Shown: positions 1 through 8,543 of the stretch, one piece after another | Layout of the letters: the number at the start of each line of letters is the position of its first letter | Position numbering within the stretch: the first letter of the stretch is position 1 | From: Rhodoplanes sp. Z2-YC6860 | Lineage (GTDB): Bacteria > Pseudomonadota > Alphaproteobacteria > Rhizobiales > Xanthobacteraceae | Length of the DNA stretch: 64,000 nt | NCBI RefSeq assembly: GCF_001579845.1 | Contig: NZ_CP007440.1 | Coordinates: 8,082,029-8,146,028 of the forward strand | Reading direction: 5' to 3' | Notes under the pieces: model-generated | Databases searched by the model: none | Told to the model about the DNA's origin: nothing | What the model saw: the letters and a program-made list of their open reading frames with translations, nothing else | Made by a program: the position numbers and the translations under genes

Positions 1-2
1 GC

Positions 3-776
3 GGTGCGGGACACAGCTTCGCCGCCACGGCGGTGAAGGCCGCAGCGCCGGACGGCTACACGCTGCTCGCGACCGAAACCGGCATGTTCACGATCCAGCC
101 GTTCCTTCATTCTCCAGGCCGGCTCGCCTATGACGCGACCACCGATTTCATCCCGGTCGCGGGCTTCGCGTCGATCCCGATGGCGCTGCTGGTCAATCCC
201 GCGGTGCCGGCGAAGTCGGTCGAAGAGCTGCTCAAGCTCGCGAAAGACAAGCCCAGCACCATCAGCTACGGGACCGCAGGCCTCGGCACGGCGCCGCATA
301 TGGGTGCGCTGCTGCTTGAGACGATGACCGGCGCGAAGTTCACGGCCGTCCACTACCGCGGCGCAAGCCCGGCGCTGAACGACGTCATCGGCGGTCATAT
401 CGATATGATCATCATGGGTCCCTCGATTGCGCTGCCGACCGTGAAGGCCGGCAAGCTCGGCATGCTGGGCTTCGGCAGCTTGCAGCGCGTGGCACAGTTC
501 GCAGATGTGCCGACCATCGCCGAAACCGTGCCCGGCTATGACGCCAGCGTGGCATTCGGGTTGTTCGCGCGATCCGGAACCCCGCCGGAGGTGATCGCCA
601 GGGTCAATTCCGACGTGCAGAAGGTGATCAACGACGCCGAGTTCCGTGCCAGATTTCTTGAGCCGCAAGTGGTGCAGCCGGTGCCCGGCTCGCTGGAAGG
701 CTTCAGCGCCTATCTGCGCAGCGAGGCGGCGAAGTGGTCGAAGGTGGTCGGCGATGCCAAGCTACAGATCGATTGA
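3..776 (+). CDS. Bug-family tripartite tricarboxylate transporter receptor (5' partial)
   Basis: This is a periplasmic solute-binding protein of the TctC/Bug family, the receptor of tripartite tricarboxylate transporters that bind carboxylates or small organic acids. Family marks are APDGYTLL near the visible N terminus, the YGTAGLGTAPHM segment, VHYRGASPALNDVIGGHIDM and VPTIAETVPGYD. The reading frame is open to the window edge (GAGHSFAATAVKAAAPDG), so the signal peptide and the first roughly 65 residues lie outside; the GTG at 33 is internal, not a start. It is followed at 38 bp by two further receptors in the same orientation, and no TctA or TctB membrane subunit is visible. The substrate cannot be read from sequence. 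Confidence 0.9.
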   Translation, partial: GAGHSFAATAVKAAAPDGYTLLATETGMFTIQPFLHSPGRLAYDATTDFIPVAGFASIPMALLVNPAVPAKSVEELLKLAKDKPSTISYGTAGLGTAPHMGALLLETMTGAKFTAVHYRGASPALNDVIGGHIDMIIMGPSIALPTVKAGKLGMLGFGSLQRVAQFADVPTIAETVPGYDASVAFGLFARSGTPPEVIARVNSDVQKVINDAEFRARFLEPQVVQPVPGSLEGFSAYLRSEAAKWSKVVGDAKLQID

Positions 777-782
777 AAAAGA

Positions 783-800
783 GCCGCGATAAATCGCGGC
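783..800 (+). promoter_or_regulatory. Intercistronic hairpin before the second receptor gene
   Basis: Perfect inverted repeat GCCGCGAT-AA-ATCGCGGC (8-bp arms) in the 38-bp spacer between receptor genes 1 and 2, directly followed by a strong ribosome-binding site (GGGAGGAGG, 802-810) for the ATG at 815. It has no T-run, so it is more likely an mRNA-processing or stability hairpin than a terminator. The homologous spacer before gene 3 keeps GAGCCGC but has lost the second arm. Confidence 0.5.
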
Positions 801-814
801 CGGGAGGAGGTGCC

Positions 815-1789
815 ATGAGACATCTTACGGCGCTTGCAGCGCTCGTTGGCGTTCTCGCGGCAACATCTGTGCAAGCGCAGTCCTATCCGTCCCGCCCGAT
901 CACGATCGTTGTCACGGCGCCGGCCGGCGGCGTGACCGACGTGGTGGCCCGCGCCTTCGCCCAGCAGATGGCCGAGGACTGGAGCCAGCAGGTCATCGTC
1001 GAGAACAAGGGCGGCTCTGCCCACGTGGCCGGGCTGAGCACCGTCGCCAGGGCAGCGGCGGACGGTCACACGTTGATGGTGGCCGAGGCCGGTGCGTTCG
1101 CCATCAACCCGCTGATCTTTCCGAAGGGCCGGCTGCCCTATGACGAGAAGACCGATTTCGCGCCGATCACGGGGCTCGTCCGCGTCAACCAGGGGCTGCT
1201 GGCGAGCAAATCGCTGCCGGTCAACAACGCCGCGGAGCTGATCGCGCTCGCGAAGCAAAAGCCCGGCGCATTGAACTACGCCACCGCCGGCATCGGCTCA
1301 GCGCTGCACATGAACATCGAACTGTTCAAGACCATGGCCGGCGTCAATCTCACGCCGGTGCACTATCGCGGCGGGACACCGGCGCTCAACGACCTGATCG
1401 CGGGCCACGTCGACGTGATGTCGATCAGCGTGAGCCTCGCGGTTGGGCCCTGGCAGGCCGGCCAGATCAAGATCCTCGGCATCGGCAGCGAGAAGCGGCT
1501 CAAGCGGCTCCCCGACGTTCCAACCATCGCCGAAACCGGGTTGCCGGGCTACGAGGCTGTCACCTGGTTCGGCCTGTTCGCGCCGGCCGGCACGCCGCGC
1601 GACGTGGTGATGAAGGTCAACGCCGAGGCGCGGAAGGTCTTCAGCGATCCGGCGTTTGACGAGAAATTCATGGCGCCGCAGATGTTCCAGTCGCTGATCG
1701 GCACGCCGGAGGAGTTCGAAGCCTTCATCAAGGCCGACACACAGAAATGGTCGAAAGTGGTGCACGAGGCCAAGGTGCACATCGACTAA
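815..1789 (+). CDS. Bug-family tripartite tricarboxylate transporter receptor
   Basis: A 324-residue secreted periplasmic binding protein. The ATG at 815 follows GGGAGGAGG and opens a signal peptide of about 22 residues ending in SVQAQS. The mature chain begins YPSRPITIVV, typical of the Bug family, and carries VTDVVARAF, GTAGIGSALHMNIELF-like and HYRGGTPALNDLIAGHVDVM segments that line the carboxylate pocket in characterised members. It has the same length as the gene at 1828 and is clearly its paralogue; the two share long identical stretches such as LASKSLPVNN and ARKVFSDPAFDEKF. The gene is an orphan receptor here, with no membrane partner nearby. Expression is probably joint with its neighbours (38-bp spacers). 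Confidence 0.93.
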   Translation: MRHLTALAALVGVLAATSVQAQSYPSRPITIVVTAPAGGVTDVVARAFAQQMAEDWSQQVIVENKGGSAHVAGLSTVARAAADGHTLMVAEAGAFAINPLIFPKGRLPYDEKTDFAPITGLVRVNQGLLASKSLPVNNAAELIALAKQKPGALNYATAGIGSALHMNIELFKTMAGVNLTPVHYRGGTPALNDLIAGHVDVMSISVSLAVGPWQAGQIKILGIGSEKRLKRLPDVPTIAETGLPGYEAVTWFGLFAPAGTPRDVVMKVNAEARKVFSDPAFDEKFMAPQMFQSLIGTPEEFEAFIKADTQKWSKVVHEAKVHID

Positions 1790-1827
1790 AGAGCCGCAGC
1801 ATGGCGGCGTTCGGGAGAGGACGTGCG

Positions 1828-2802
1828 ATGAAAACTATGGGCGCGCTATTATCGTTGACCGGCTTCCTTGTCGCCGCGCAAGCACAAGCGCAAACCTATC
1901 CTTCGCGCCCGATCACGCTCGTCGTTACGGCCGCAGCCGGCGGCGTCACCGACGTGGTGGCGCGCGCCTTCGGCCAAAAGCTCTCGGAGGACTGGGGCCA
2001 GCAGGTCATCGTCGAGAACAAGGGCGGCGCTGCCCACGTCACGGGCGCCAGCGCTGTGGCGAAGGCAGCGCCGGATGGTCACACGCTGATGGTGGCCGAG
2101 GCCGGCACCTTCACGATCAACCCGGCGATCTATCCCAAGGGCAAACTGCCCTACGACGAGAAAACCGATTTCGTGCCTGTGACGGGCCTGGTCCGCATCA
2201 ATCAGGCGCTGCTCGCCAGCAAATCGCTGCCGGTCAACAACGCCAAGGAGCTGATCGAGCTCGCCAAGCAGAAGCCCGGCGAACTGAACTTCGGCACCGC
2301 CGGCATCGGCTCAGCACCGCATATGAATATCGAGCTCTTCAAGAATCTCTCCGGCGTCAAGCTCAACGCGGTGCACTATCGCGGTGCGGCGCCGGCACTC
2401 AACGATCTGATCGCCGGCCACATCGGCTTGATGTCGGTGAGCATCAGCCTTGCCTTGCCGCCGTACCGGGCCGGTCAGCTCAAGATCCTCGGCATCGGCA
2501 GCGAAAAGCGACTGGCCCCGATCCCGGACATTCCGACCGTGGCCGAAACCGGATTGCCGGGCTACGAATCGACCACATGGTTCGGCCTGTTTGCACCGGC
2601 CGGCACGCCGCGCGAGGTCGTGATGAAGCTCAACGACGAAGCCCGCAAGGTTTTCAGCGATCCGGCCTTTGACGAGAAATTCCTGGCGCCGCAGATGTTC
2701 CAGTCGCTTGCGATGTCGCCGGAGGCGTTCGAAGCCTTCATCCAGGCCGAGACACAGAAGTGGTCGAAGGTGATCCGCGAGAACGATATCAAAGTCGAAT
2801 AG
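1828..2802 (+). CDS. Bug-family tripartite tricarboxylate transporter receptor
   Basis: This 324-residue protein is the third receptor in the tandem array. The ATG at 1828 is preceded by GGGAGAGG and starts a signal peptide that ends near AQAQAQT; the mature chain starts YPSRPITLVV. The pocket segments GTAGIGSAPHMNIELF and HYRGAAPALNDLIAGHIGLM are intact. The start-to-start distance from the previous gene is 1013 bp, with equal spacer and gene lengths, so the array arose by tandem duplication of a gene-plus-spacer unit. Differences fall in the pocket-adjacent stretch (SVSISLALPPYRAG against SISVSLAVGPWQAG), which hints at altered specificity. The ligand is unknown. Confidence 0.93.
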   Translation: MKTMGALLSLTGFLVAAQAQAQTYPSRPITLVVTAAAGGVTDVVARAFGQKLSEDWGQQVIVENKGGAAHVTGASAVAKAAPDGHTLMVAEAGTFTINPAIYPKGKLPYDEKTDFVPVTGLVRINQALLASKSLPVNNAKELIELAKQKPGELNFGTAGIGSAPHMNIELFKNLSGVKLNAVHYRGAAPALNDLIAGHIGLMSVSISLALPPYRAGQLKILGIGSEKRLAPIPDIPTVAETGLPGYESTTWFGLFAPAGTPREVVMKLNDEARKVFSDPAFDEKFLAPQMFQSLAMSPEAFEAFIQAETQKWSKVIRENDIKVE

Positions 2803-2856
2803 CCGCGCCGCCGAGCGCGCTTGCGCGAGGGGCCGGCGCGGCCGTCATAAAGGAGC

Positions 2857-3654
2857 TCAGCGCCGCAGCAACGCGCGACGGCGCAGCGCGTAGAGCGCGA
2901 TGTTCCAGACCACCGACACCACGAGCGACAGCACCAGCCCGGCCCAGGTGCCGAGCGGCCCGGTCGCAAGATGCACCGTGAACAGACAGGCGCTGAAGCC
3001 GACCAGGCCCCACATGGAATTGGCGATCAGCGCCGCAGTCGCGGGTCCACCGACACGCGGCTGGAAGATCAGCATCAGGCTGGTCATCACGATCGGATAG
3101 ACGGCAAGCAATCCCGTGACGAGCGGCCCGACGCGGCCGCTCAAGCCGACCACCGCAGCGACCAAGCACGCCACCATCACGGCTCGCACCAGCACGTCGT
3201 ACCATTTGCGAACGATCAGCGGCATCTTGGCGTGGCGATAGCGATTGGTGATGGGGATGCAGGCGCCAAAGATCGCCAGGTTTGCGAGAGCCACCGTCGT
3301 GAAGGTCCAGGGCACCAACCGCAACAGAAACGCGACGACAAACCAGCTCGCCACCGCGCTGCCGACGCTGATCAAGGTGCCGAAACGCTGTGCCAGGACA
3401 ACGAACACCAACGAGAACACCGCCGTTGCAGCGTGCGCGGCAATGCTGCCGATGGCGCTGGCCGAGATGAATGCCGAGTTGTGGTCAAGGGCAACGAAGA
3501 CGTAGGCCGGCCCCGCGGCGACCGGCAAGGTCGCGACCAGCGCACCGATCGCAGGCCCGGCGCGCTCGGCGACCATCGCGGCGCCGACCACGAAACCCGC
3601 GGTGACAGCCATTTTCAGAACGAGCGCGAACCAGAACAGCAGATCGGGAGACAT
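2857..3654 (-). CDS. Multi-pass inner-membrane protein, function unknown
   Basis: A 265-residue, strongly hydrophobic protein with about eight predicted membrane segments and few charged residues between them (for example LFWFALVLKMAVTAGFVVG at the N terminus and LVTGLLAVYPIVMTSLMLIF near residue 190). I do not recognise a named family. The repeated Gly/Ala/Val-rich helices and the duplicated look of the two halves are those of a small transporter or permease-like protein, but no motif identifies a substrate. It ends RRRALLRR, a positive cytoplasmic tail. It stands alone on the minus strand between the receptor array (convergent, 54 bp) and the alcohol dehydrogenase. Confidence 0.75.
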   Translation of the reverse strand: MSPDLLFWFALVLKMAVTAGFVVGAAMVAERAGPAIGALVATLPVAAGPAYVFVALDHNSAFISASAIGSIAAHAATAVFSLVFVVLAQRFGTLISVGSAVASWFVVAFLLRLVPWTFTTVALANLAIFGACIPITNRYRHAKMPLIVRKWYDVLVRAVMVACLVAAVVGLSGRVGPLVTGLLAVYPIVMTSLMLIFQPRVGGPATAALIANSMWGLVGFSACLFTVHLATGPLGTWAGLVLSLVVSVVWNIALYALRRRALLRR

Positions 3655-3806
3655 GCCCCAGCTTTAAAGGCACCAATGGCCGGGACAAGCCCGACCAAGA
3701 TGCAAGCGCTATGATTTATGCTGATATCACACGCACCGAAGCGGAATGTCGGCCAGCGGGCCGATGGCGATGGTCTGCTACGCCACGCAGCAGCGCCCGG
3801 TGAGCT

Positions 3807-4868
3807 TCAGCGGGCGGCCGGCGTCAGCACGACCCGGCCGACCACTTTTCCGGCCCGCAACTCGCTCAAGACGGCGTTGACGTCGTCGAGCGGCCGGGTT
3901 GCGACCGGCACGGACGGCAAGCCCGTGCGTTTGACAAGGTCGATCAGCTCCGCGGTCTCGGTGAGGCTTCCGGTGTAGGAACCCTGAATCGTGATCGCCT
4001 TCATCGGGAACGGCGGCAGCGACAGTGTGATCTCGCCGCCGTAGAGTCCGACGAGAATGAGCTTGCCGGCCTTGCAAAGGCTGTCGAGGCCGAGCTTGGC
4101 CGTCGCGGCCGAGCCAACCAGGTCGATCACTGCCCAGGCGCCGCCGCCCGTCGCGGCAATGATCTGCTTGGCGGCGTCGGGCGCCGCGCCGTCGATCACG
4201 GCCACCGCGCCGGCCTTCTTCGCGGCATCGCGCTTCGCCGGATCGATATCGACCACCACCGCGCTGTGCCCGCCCATAGCCTTGTGCAAGGCGAGGCCCA
4301 TGAGACCGAGTCCGCCGGCGCCGATGATCACCACCGGATCGGTTGTGAAGGTCGGCCCGATCTTCTTCAGCGCGCTGTAGGTCGTCACGCCCGAGCAGGC
4401 GAGCGGCGCGGCTCGCTCCGGCGGGATGTTGCCGATATCGAACAGATAGCGCGGGTGCGGCACAATCAGATGCGTGCTGTAGCCGCCATTCCTGAACACG
4501 CCGATGCTGCTGGGCTTGGTGCAAAGCTGCTCGTCGCCCCGCTTGCAGACCGGGCATTCGCCACAGCCCATCCACGGATCGACCAACCGCCAGTCGCCAA
4601 TTTTCACGCCGCGTGCATCAGGACCGACGGCGACCACCTCGCCGACATTCTCGTGACCGAGCGTGACCGGCATCTTCATGCCGCGCTCCACGATGCTGAG
4701 TTTCTTGCCGCCGCCGAGATCGAAATAGCCGTCGGAGAGATGCAGATCGCTGTGGCAGACGCCCGCGGCCAGAACCTTCAGCAGAACCTCCGTCCCGGCA
4801 GGCTTGGGATCAGGCATCTCGTTGCATTGCAGCGGCTCGCCGCACTGGCAGACCTGGAAGCTGCGCAT
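3807..4868 (-). CDS. Zinc-dependent alcohol dehydrogenase (MDR superfamily)
   Basis: A 353-residue medium-chain dehydrogenase that oxidises an alcohol or reduces an aldehyde/ketone with NAD. The ATG at 4868 is preceded by GGAGGAC, which supports this start over the longer frame beginning at 4913. Catalytic-zinc ligands are Cys38 (GVCHSD), His72 in GHEN and Cys158; structural-zinc cysteines are 102, 105, 108 and 116 in CGECPVCKRGDEQLC. The Rossmann loop GAGGLG is at 183-188 and the following acidic VVVDID strand favours NAD over NADP. It is monocistronic, divergent from glnD. The subfamily resembles class I enzymes of alphaproteobacteria acting on hydroxyacyl or aromatic alcohols; the substrate is not assignable. 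Confidence 0.93.
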   Translation of the reverse strand: MRSFQVCQCGEPLQCNEMPDPKPAGTEVLLKVLAAGVCHSDLHLSDGYFDLGGGKKLSIVERGMKMPVTLGHENVGEVVAVGPDARGVKIGDWRLVDPWMGCGECPVCKRGDEQLCTKPSSIGVFRNGGYSTHLIVPHPRYLFDIGNIPPERAAPLACSGVTTYSALKKIGPTFTTDPVVIIGAGGLGLMGLALHKAMGGHSAVVVDIDPAKRDAAKKAGAVAVIDGAAPDAAKQIIAATGGGAWAVIDLVGSAATAKLGLDSLCKAGKLILVGLYGGEITLSLPPFPMKAITIQGSYTGSLTETAELIDLVKRTGLPSVPVATRPLDDVNAVLSELRAGKVVGRVVLTPAAR

Positions 4869-5159
4869 CGGAAGTCCTCCCTGTCGGGCCGGATCGGCTC
4901 GGCGTCCGGTCACGATCGCCGGAGCCTACAGAGTGAAACTCTCGATCACTACAGCGTCCGTCTGGGTTCGATGCCGGCGCGCAAATTGCTCAAATAAGCG
5001 CCATTGATCTAACCTCATTTAATATATTGATATTACATAAGAAAATCATCGGAATCGAAAGCGCGAAAGCCGCGCCTGGCTGTCCGCCCTTGGCTGAGAA
5101 GCCGAATCCGTTTCCCAAGATGCTGCGTCCCGCCGTGACAGGCGGCGTCCGCTTACGCT
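4869..5159. promoter_or_regulatory. Divergent intergenic region, alcohol dehydrogenase / glnD
   Basis: A 291-bp gap between divergent genes. It contains an AT-rich stretch around 5010-5045 (including TTTAATATATTGATATTA) that stands out from the GC-rich surroundings and is the likeliest place for promoter elements. I see no convincing sigma-54 site or operator palindrome and no coding sequence. Confidence 0.35.
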
Positions 5160-7940
5160 ATGCCGGATACTGGCATGCTCACCTTGGAAAAACCGACGGC
5201 TCGCCTCGACCGGCCGTTTGAAAAGCGCGAACTCGACGCCGAACTAGCGAAGCTCGCGAAGGACCACACCGGTTCCGAGCAGGAGCTGCGGCGTGCCGTG
5301 ACGCAGCGGCTGAAGACGGTGCTGGCCGAGGGCCGCGCGCACGCCGAGAAATTGCTGCTCAAGGATCGCCAGGGCGGCCGCTGCGCCGAGCGGCTCTGCG
5401 CGATGACGGACGACATCATCGCTGTGCTGTTCGAGTTCGTCGTCAAGAATCTCTATCCGTCGGAAAATCCGGCCGAAGCGGAGCGGATGGCGATCGTGGC
5501 GACCGGCGGCTACGGCCGCGGCCTCATGGCGCCGGGCTCCGACATCGATCTCCTGTTCCTGCTGCCTTACAAACAGACCGCCTGGGGTGAGTCGGTTGCC
5601 GAGGCGATTCTCTATTGTCTCTGGGACCTGGGGCTGAAGGTCGGCCACGCCACGCGCTCGGTCGACGAGTGCATCAAGCAGGCCAAAGCGGACATGACGA
5701 TCCGCACCGCACTGCTCGAAGCTCGCTTCCTGCTCGGCGACAAGAAATTGTTCGACGAACTTGCAACGCGTTTCGACAAGCAGGTGGTGCAAGGCACCGG
5801 GCCTGAGTTTGTCGCCGCCAAGCTCGCCGAACGCGAGGAGCGCCACCGCCGCGGCGGCCAGTCGCGCTATCTGGTCGAGCCCAACGTCAAGGACGGCAAG
5901 GGCGGCCTGCGCGATCTACACACGTTGTTCTGGATCGCGAAATACGTCTACCGCGTCCAGGACGTCGGCGAGCTGGTCGATCGCGGCGTGTTCGACGCCG
6001 AGGAGCTGCGGGTGTTCCGCCGCTGCGAGGATTTCCTCTGGTCGGTCCGCTGCAACATGCATTTCGTCGCCGGCCGCGCCGAGGAGCGGCTGTCATTCGA
6101 CATCCAGCGCGAGATCGCGGTGCGGCTCGGTTACACCGAGCACCCAGGCATGAAGGATGTCGAGCGCTTCATGAAGCACTACTTCCTGGTCGCCAAGGAC
6201 GTCGGCGATCTCACGGCGATCTTGTGCACCACGCTGGAAGATCGCCAGACGAAGCCCGCGCCGGTGCTGAGCCGGATGATGGCGCGGTTCCGGCCGCATG
6301 GGCGGAGAGCTCTCCCCGACAGCGAGGATTTCTTCGACGACAACAACCGCCTCACCATCGCAGGGCCGGAGGTTTTCGCGCGCGATCCGCTCAATCTGCT
6401 CCGGATGTTCTGGCTCGCACAGAAGCACAATCTGGTGCTGCATCCGGACGCCATGCGGGCGGCCACCAAGTCGCTGCGGCTGATCGATCACAAGCTGCGG
6501 CAGGATCCCGAAGCCAACCGGTTGTTCCTGGAAATTCTCACGTCGCACGACGCGGAGATCATCCTGCGCCGGATGAACGAAACCGGCGTGCTCGGCCGCT
6601 TCGTTCGCGCCTTCGGCCGCATCGTCGCGATGATGCAGTTCAACATGTACCACCACTATACGGTGGACGAGCACCTGCTCCGATGCATCGGGATCCTCGC
6701 CGAGATCGAGCGCGGCAGCGAGGAATTCCCGCTGGCCAGCGACCTGATGAAGAAGATCGTGCCGGAGCACCGCACGCTGCTCTATGTGGCGCTGTTCCTG
6801 CACGACATCGCCAAAGGCCGCATCGAGGACCATTCGATCGCCGGCGCGCGCATCGCCCGCGTGTTCTGCCCGCGGATCGGGCTGTCGCCCGCCGACACCG
6901 AGACGGTGGCGTGGCTGGTCGAGCAGCACCTGACGATGTCGACGGTGGCGCAATCGCGCGACCTGTCGGACAGAAAGACCATCGAGAATTTTGCCGCGGT
7001 GGTGCAATCGCTGGAGCGCATGAAGCTGCTCACCATCCTGACCACCGTCGATATCCGTGCGGTCGGCCCCGGCGTATGGAACGGCTGGAAAGCGCAGCTC
7101 CTGCGCACGCTTTACTATGAGACCGAGCCCGTCCTGACCGGCGGTTTCTCCGAGGTTAACCGCGCCCAGCGCGTCGCCATGGCGCAGAACGAACTCCGCG
7201 CCGAGCTCAAGGACTGGCCGGCCGAACGGATGGACGCTTATCTGGCCCGGCACTATCCGGCCTACTGGCTGAAGGTCGATCTACCGCATCGCGTCGAGCA
7301 CGCGCGCTTCGTCCACGAGGCCGAAAGCGCCAACAAATCGACGGCGACGAGCTTCACGCTCGAATCCGGGCGTGGCGCGACCGAGATCACGGTGCTGGCG
7401 CCCGATCATCCGTGGCTGTTGTCGACGCTCGCCGGTGCCTGCGCCGCGACGGGCGCCAACATCGTCGACGCGCAGATTTTCACCACCACCGACGGCCGCG
7501 TGCTCGACACCATCGCGGTGTCCCGCGAGTTCGAGCAGGACGAGGACGAACAGCGGCGCGCCGCACGCATCGGCGAAACCATCGAGAAGGCCCTGAGCGG
7601 CACGCTGAAGTTGCCCGAGGTGGTGGCGCGGCGCTCCGCAAGCAAGGGCCGGTTCAAGGCCTTCGCGGTCGAGCCCGAGGTGACCATCAACAACCAATGG
7701 TCCAACCGCTACACCGTGATCGAGGTGACGGGCCTCGACCGGCCCGGACTGCTTTACGAGCTCACTGCGACGCTCTCGAAGCTGAGCCTCAACATCACCT
7801 CGGCGCACGTCGCGACGTTCGGCGAGCGCGTCGTCGACGTGTTCTATGTCACCGATCTGCTCGGCGCGAAGATCGCCTCGCCGACCCGGGAGATGGCGAT
7901 CAAGCGCTCGCTGATGCAATTGCTCGCACCGCCGGCATAA
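5160..7940 (+). CDS. glnD: Bifunctional PII uridylyltransferase / uridylyl-removing enzyme
   Basis: GlnD senses glutamine and adds UMP to, or removes it from, the PII proteins GlnB/GlnK, setting nitrogen status signalling. The 926-residue length and domain order fit the family. The nucleotidyltransferase domain has GGYGRG at 116-121 and the metal-binding SDID at 127-130. A GlnD linker domain follows, then the HD phosphohydrolase domain with HHYTVDEH near 497-504 and LHDIAKGR near 547-554. Two ACT domains, about 740-820 and 850-926, bind glutamine. An ATG at 5175 is an alternative start. The gene is monocistronic and ends in a strong convergent terminator. Confidence 0.98.
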   Translation: MPDTGMLTLEKPTARLDRPFEKRELDAELAKLAKDHTGSEQELRRAVTQRLKTVLAEGRAHAEKLLLKDRQGGRCAERLCAMTDDIIAVLFEFVVKNLYPSENPAEAERMAIVATGGYGRGLMAPGSDIDLLFLLPYKQTAWGESVAEAILYCLWDLGLKVGHATRSVDECIKQAKADMTIRTALLEARFLLGDKKLFDELATRFDKQVVQGTGPEFVAAKLAEREERHRRGGQSRYLVEPNVKDGKGGLRDLHTLFWIAKYVYRVQDVGELVDRGVFDAEELRVFRRCEDFLWSVRCNMHFVAGRAEERLSFDIQREIAVRLGYTEHPGMKDVERFMKHYFLVAKDVGDLTAILCTTLEDRQTKPAPVLSRMMARFRPHGRRALPDSEDFFDDNNRLTIAGPEVFARDPLNLLRMFWLAQKHNLVLHPDAMRAATKSLRLIDHKLRQDPEANRLFLEILTSHDAEIILRRMNETGVLGRFVRAFGRIVAMMQFNMYHHYTVDEHLLRCIGILAEIERGSEEFPLASDLMKKIVPEHRTLLYVALFLHDIAKGRIEDHSIAGARIARVFCPRIGLSPADTETVAWLVEQHLTMSTVAQSRDLSDRKTIENFAAVVQSLERMKLLTILTTVDIRAVGPGVWNGWKAQLLRTLYYETEPVLTGGFSEVNRAQRVAMAQNELRAELKDWPAERMDAYLARHYPAYWLKVDLPHRVEHARFVHEAESANKSTATSFTLESGRGATEITVLAPDHPWLLSTLAGACAATGANIVDAQIFTTTDGRVLDTIAVSREFEQDEDEQRRAARIGETIEKALSGTLKLPEVVARRSASKGRFKAFAVEPEVTINNQWSNRYTVIEVTGLDRPGLLYELTATLSKLSLNITSAHVATFGERVVDVFYVTDLLGAKIASPTREMAIKRSLMQLLAPPA

Positions 7941-7956
7941 CCATCCCGCCAAAGAA

Positions 7957-8005
7957 AAATGGAGCCGACGTTTGTGTGCCGAAGCACCGAACGCCGACTC
8001 CATTT
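7957..8005. terminator. Bidirectional terminator between glnD and the small secreted protein gene
   Basis: Imperfect 49-nt palindrome (AAATGGAG...CTCCATTT with a GC-rich inner stem, loop around CCGAAGC). It is flanked by an A-run on the left and a T-rich stretch on the right, lies between convergent genes, and can fold on either strand. Confidence 0.65.
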
Positions 8006-8077
8006 GATTTGTCGTGCAGCTTTCTCTTACACCAGCGCTCAGGCTTGTTCGGGAGAAGGCGTGTACGACGAGAAGAG

Positions 8078-8302
8078 TTAGGCTTTCTTCTTCTTGCCCT
8101 TCTTCTTCTTCATCGCGACGTGCTTCTTCGCCTTCGCGGCCGGCTTCGACGTCGCCTCGTACGGGTTGGTCGCCGCCTTCATGAAGTTTTCGGTGTTCTG
8201 CTGGGCCGCGGCCGCCGGATCCTTCTTGGCAGCGGCTTGAGTGGTCGTGGTCGCGAACGTAGCAGCCAGCATGACTGCTGCGAGTAGTGCAGCTTTACGC
8301 AT
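8078..8302 (-). CDS. Small secreted protein with lysine-rich C-terminal tail
   Basis: A 74-residue protein. The ATG at 8302 opens MRKAALLAAVMLAATFATTTTQAAA, a clear signal peptide, and the mature peptide is about 50 residues. It contains a short NPYEATSKPA segment and ends in a very basic tail, MKKKKGKKKKA. The longer frame reaching 8701 lacks a signal and overlaps the next gene, so the short start is preferred. I know no function; small Lys-rich periplasmic proteins of this look are common as hypothetical genes in Bradyrhizobium-like genomes. It could bind nucleic acid, lipopolysaccharide or peptidoglycan by charge, which is inference only. It is divergent from the penicillin-binding protein gene. 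Confidence 0.7.
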   Translation of the reverse strand: MRKAALLAAVMLAATFATTTTQAAAKKDPAAAAQQNTENFMKAATNPYEATSKPAAKAKKHVAMKKKKGKKKKA

Positions 8303-8543
8303 GAGATTCCCCAGGCTTGTGTGTTTCACCGGATCCCCCGGTACGCGGGTATGATGCACAAAAAAGCCATGTTTGGATATAGCGCCGGGGCAACACTCAA
8401 CAGTGCTGCAGTGCCCGCAAATCCAGTCACTGCCTGGGGTTACGGGCCGTCGGCCAAATGCGCTTAACCGCACCTTAAAGCGCCCGCCGTAACGTGCGGG
8501 TGCGCTCCGTGGGACGGGGCCGCGGGGACGGTTCGGGACCAAA

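Noticed and set aside
6093-7253. 386-residue antisense frame within glnD
   Set aside because: Mirror frame; glnD domains are intact throughout.
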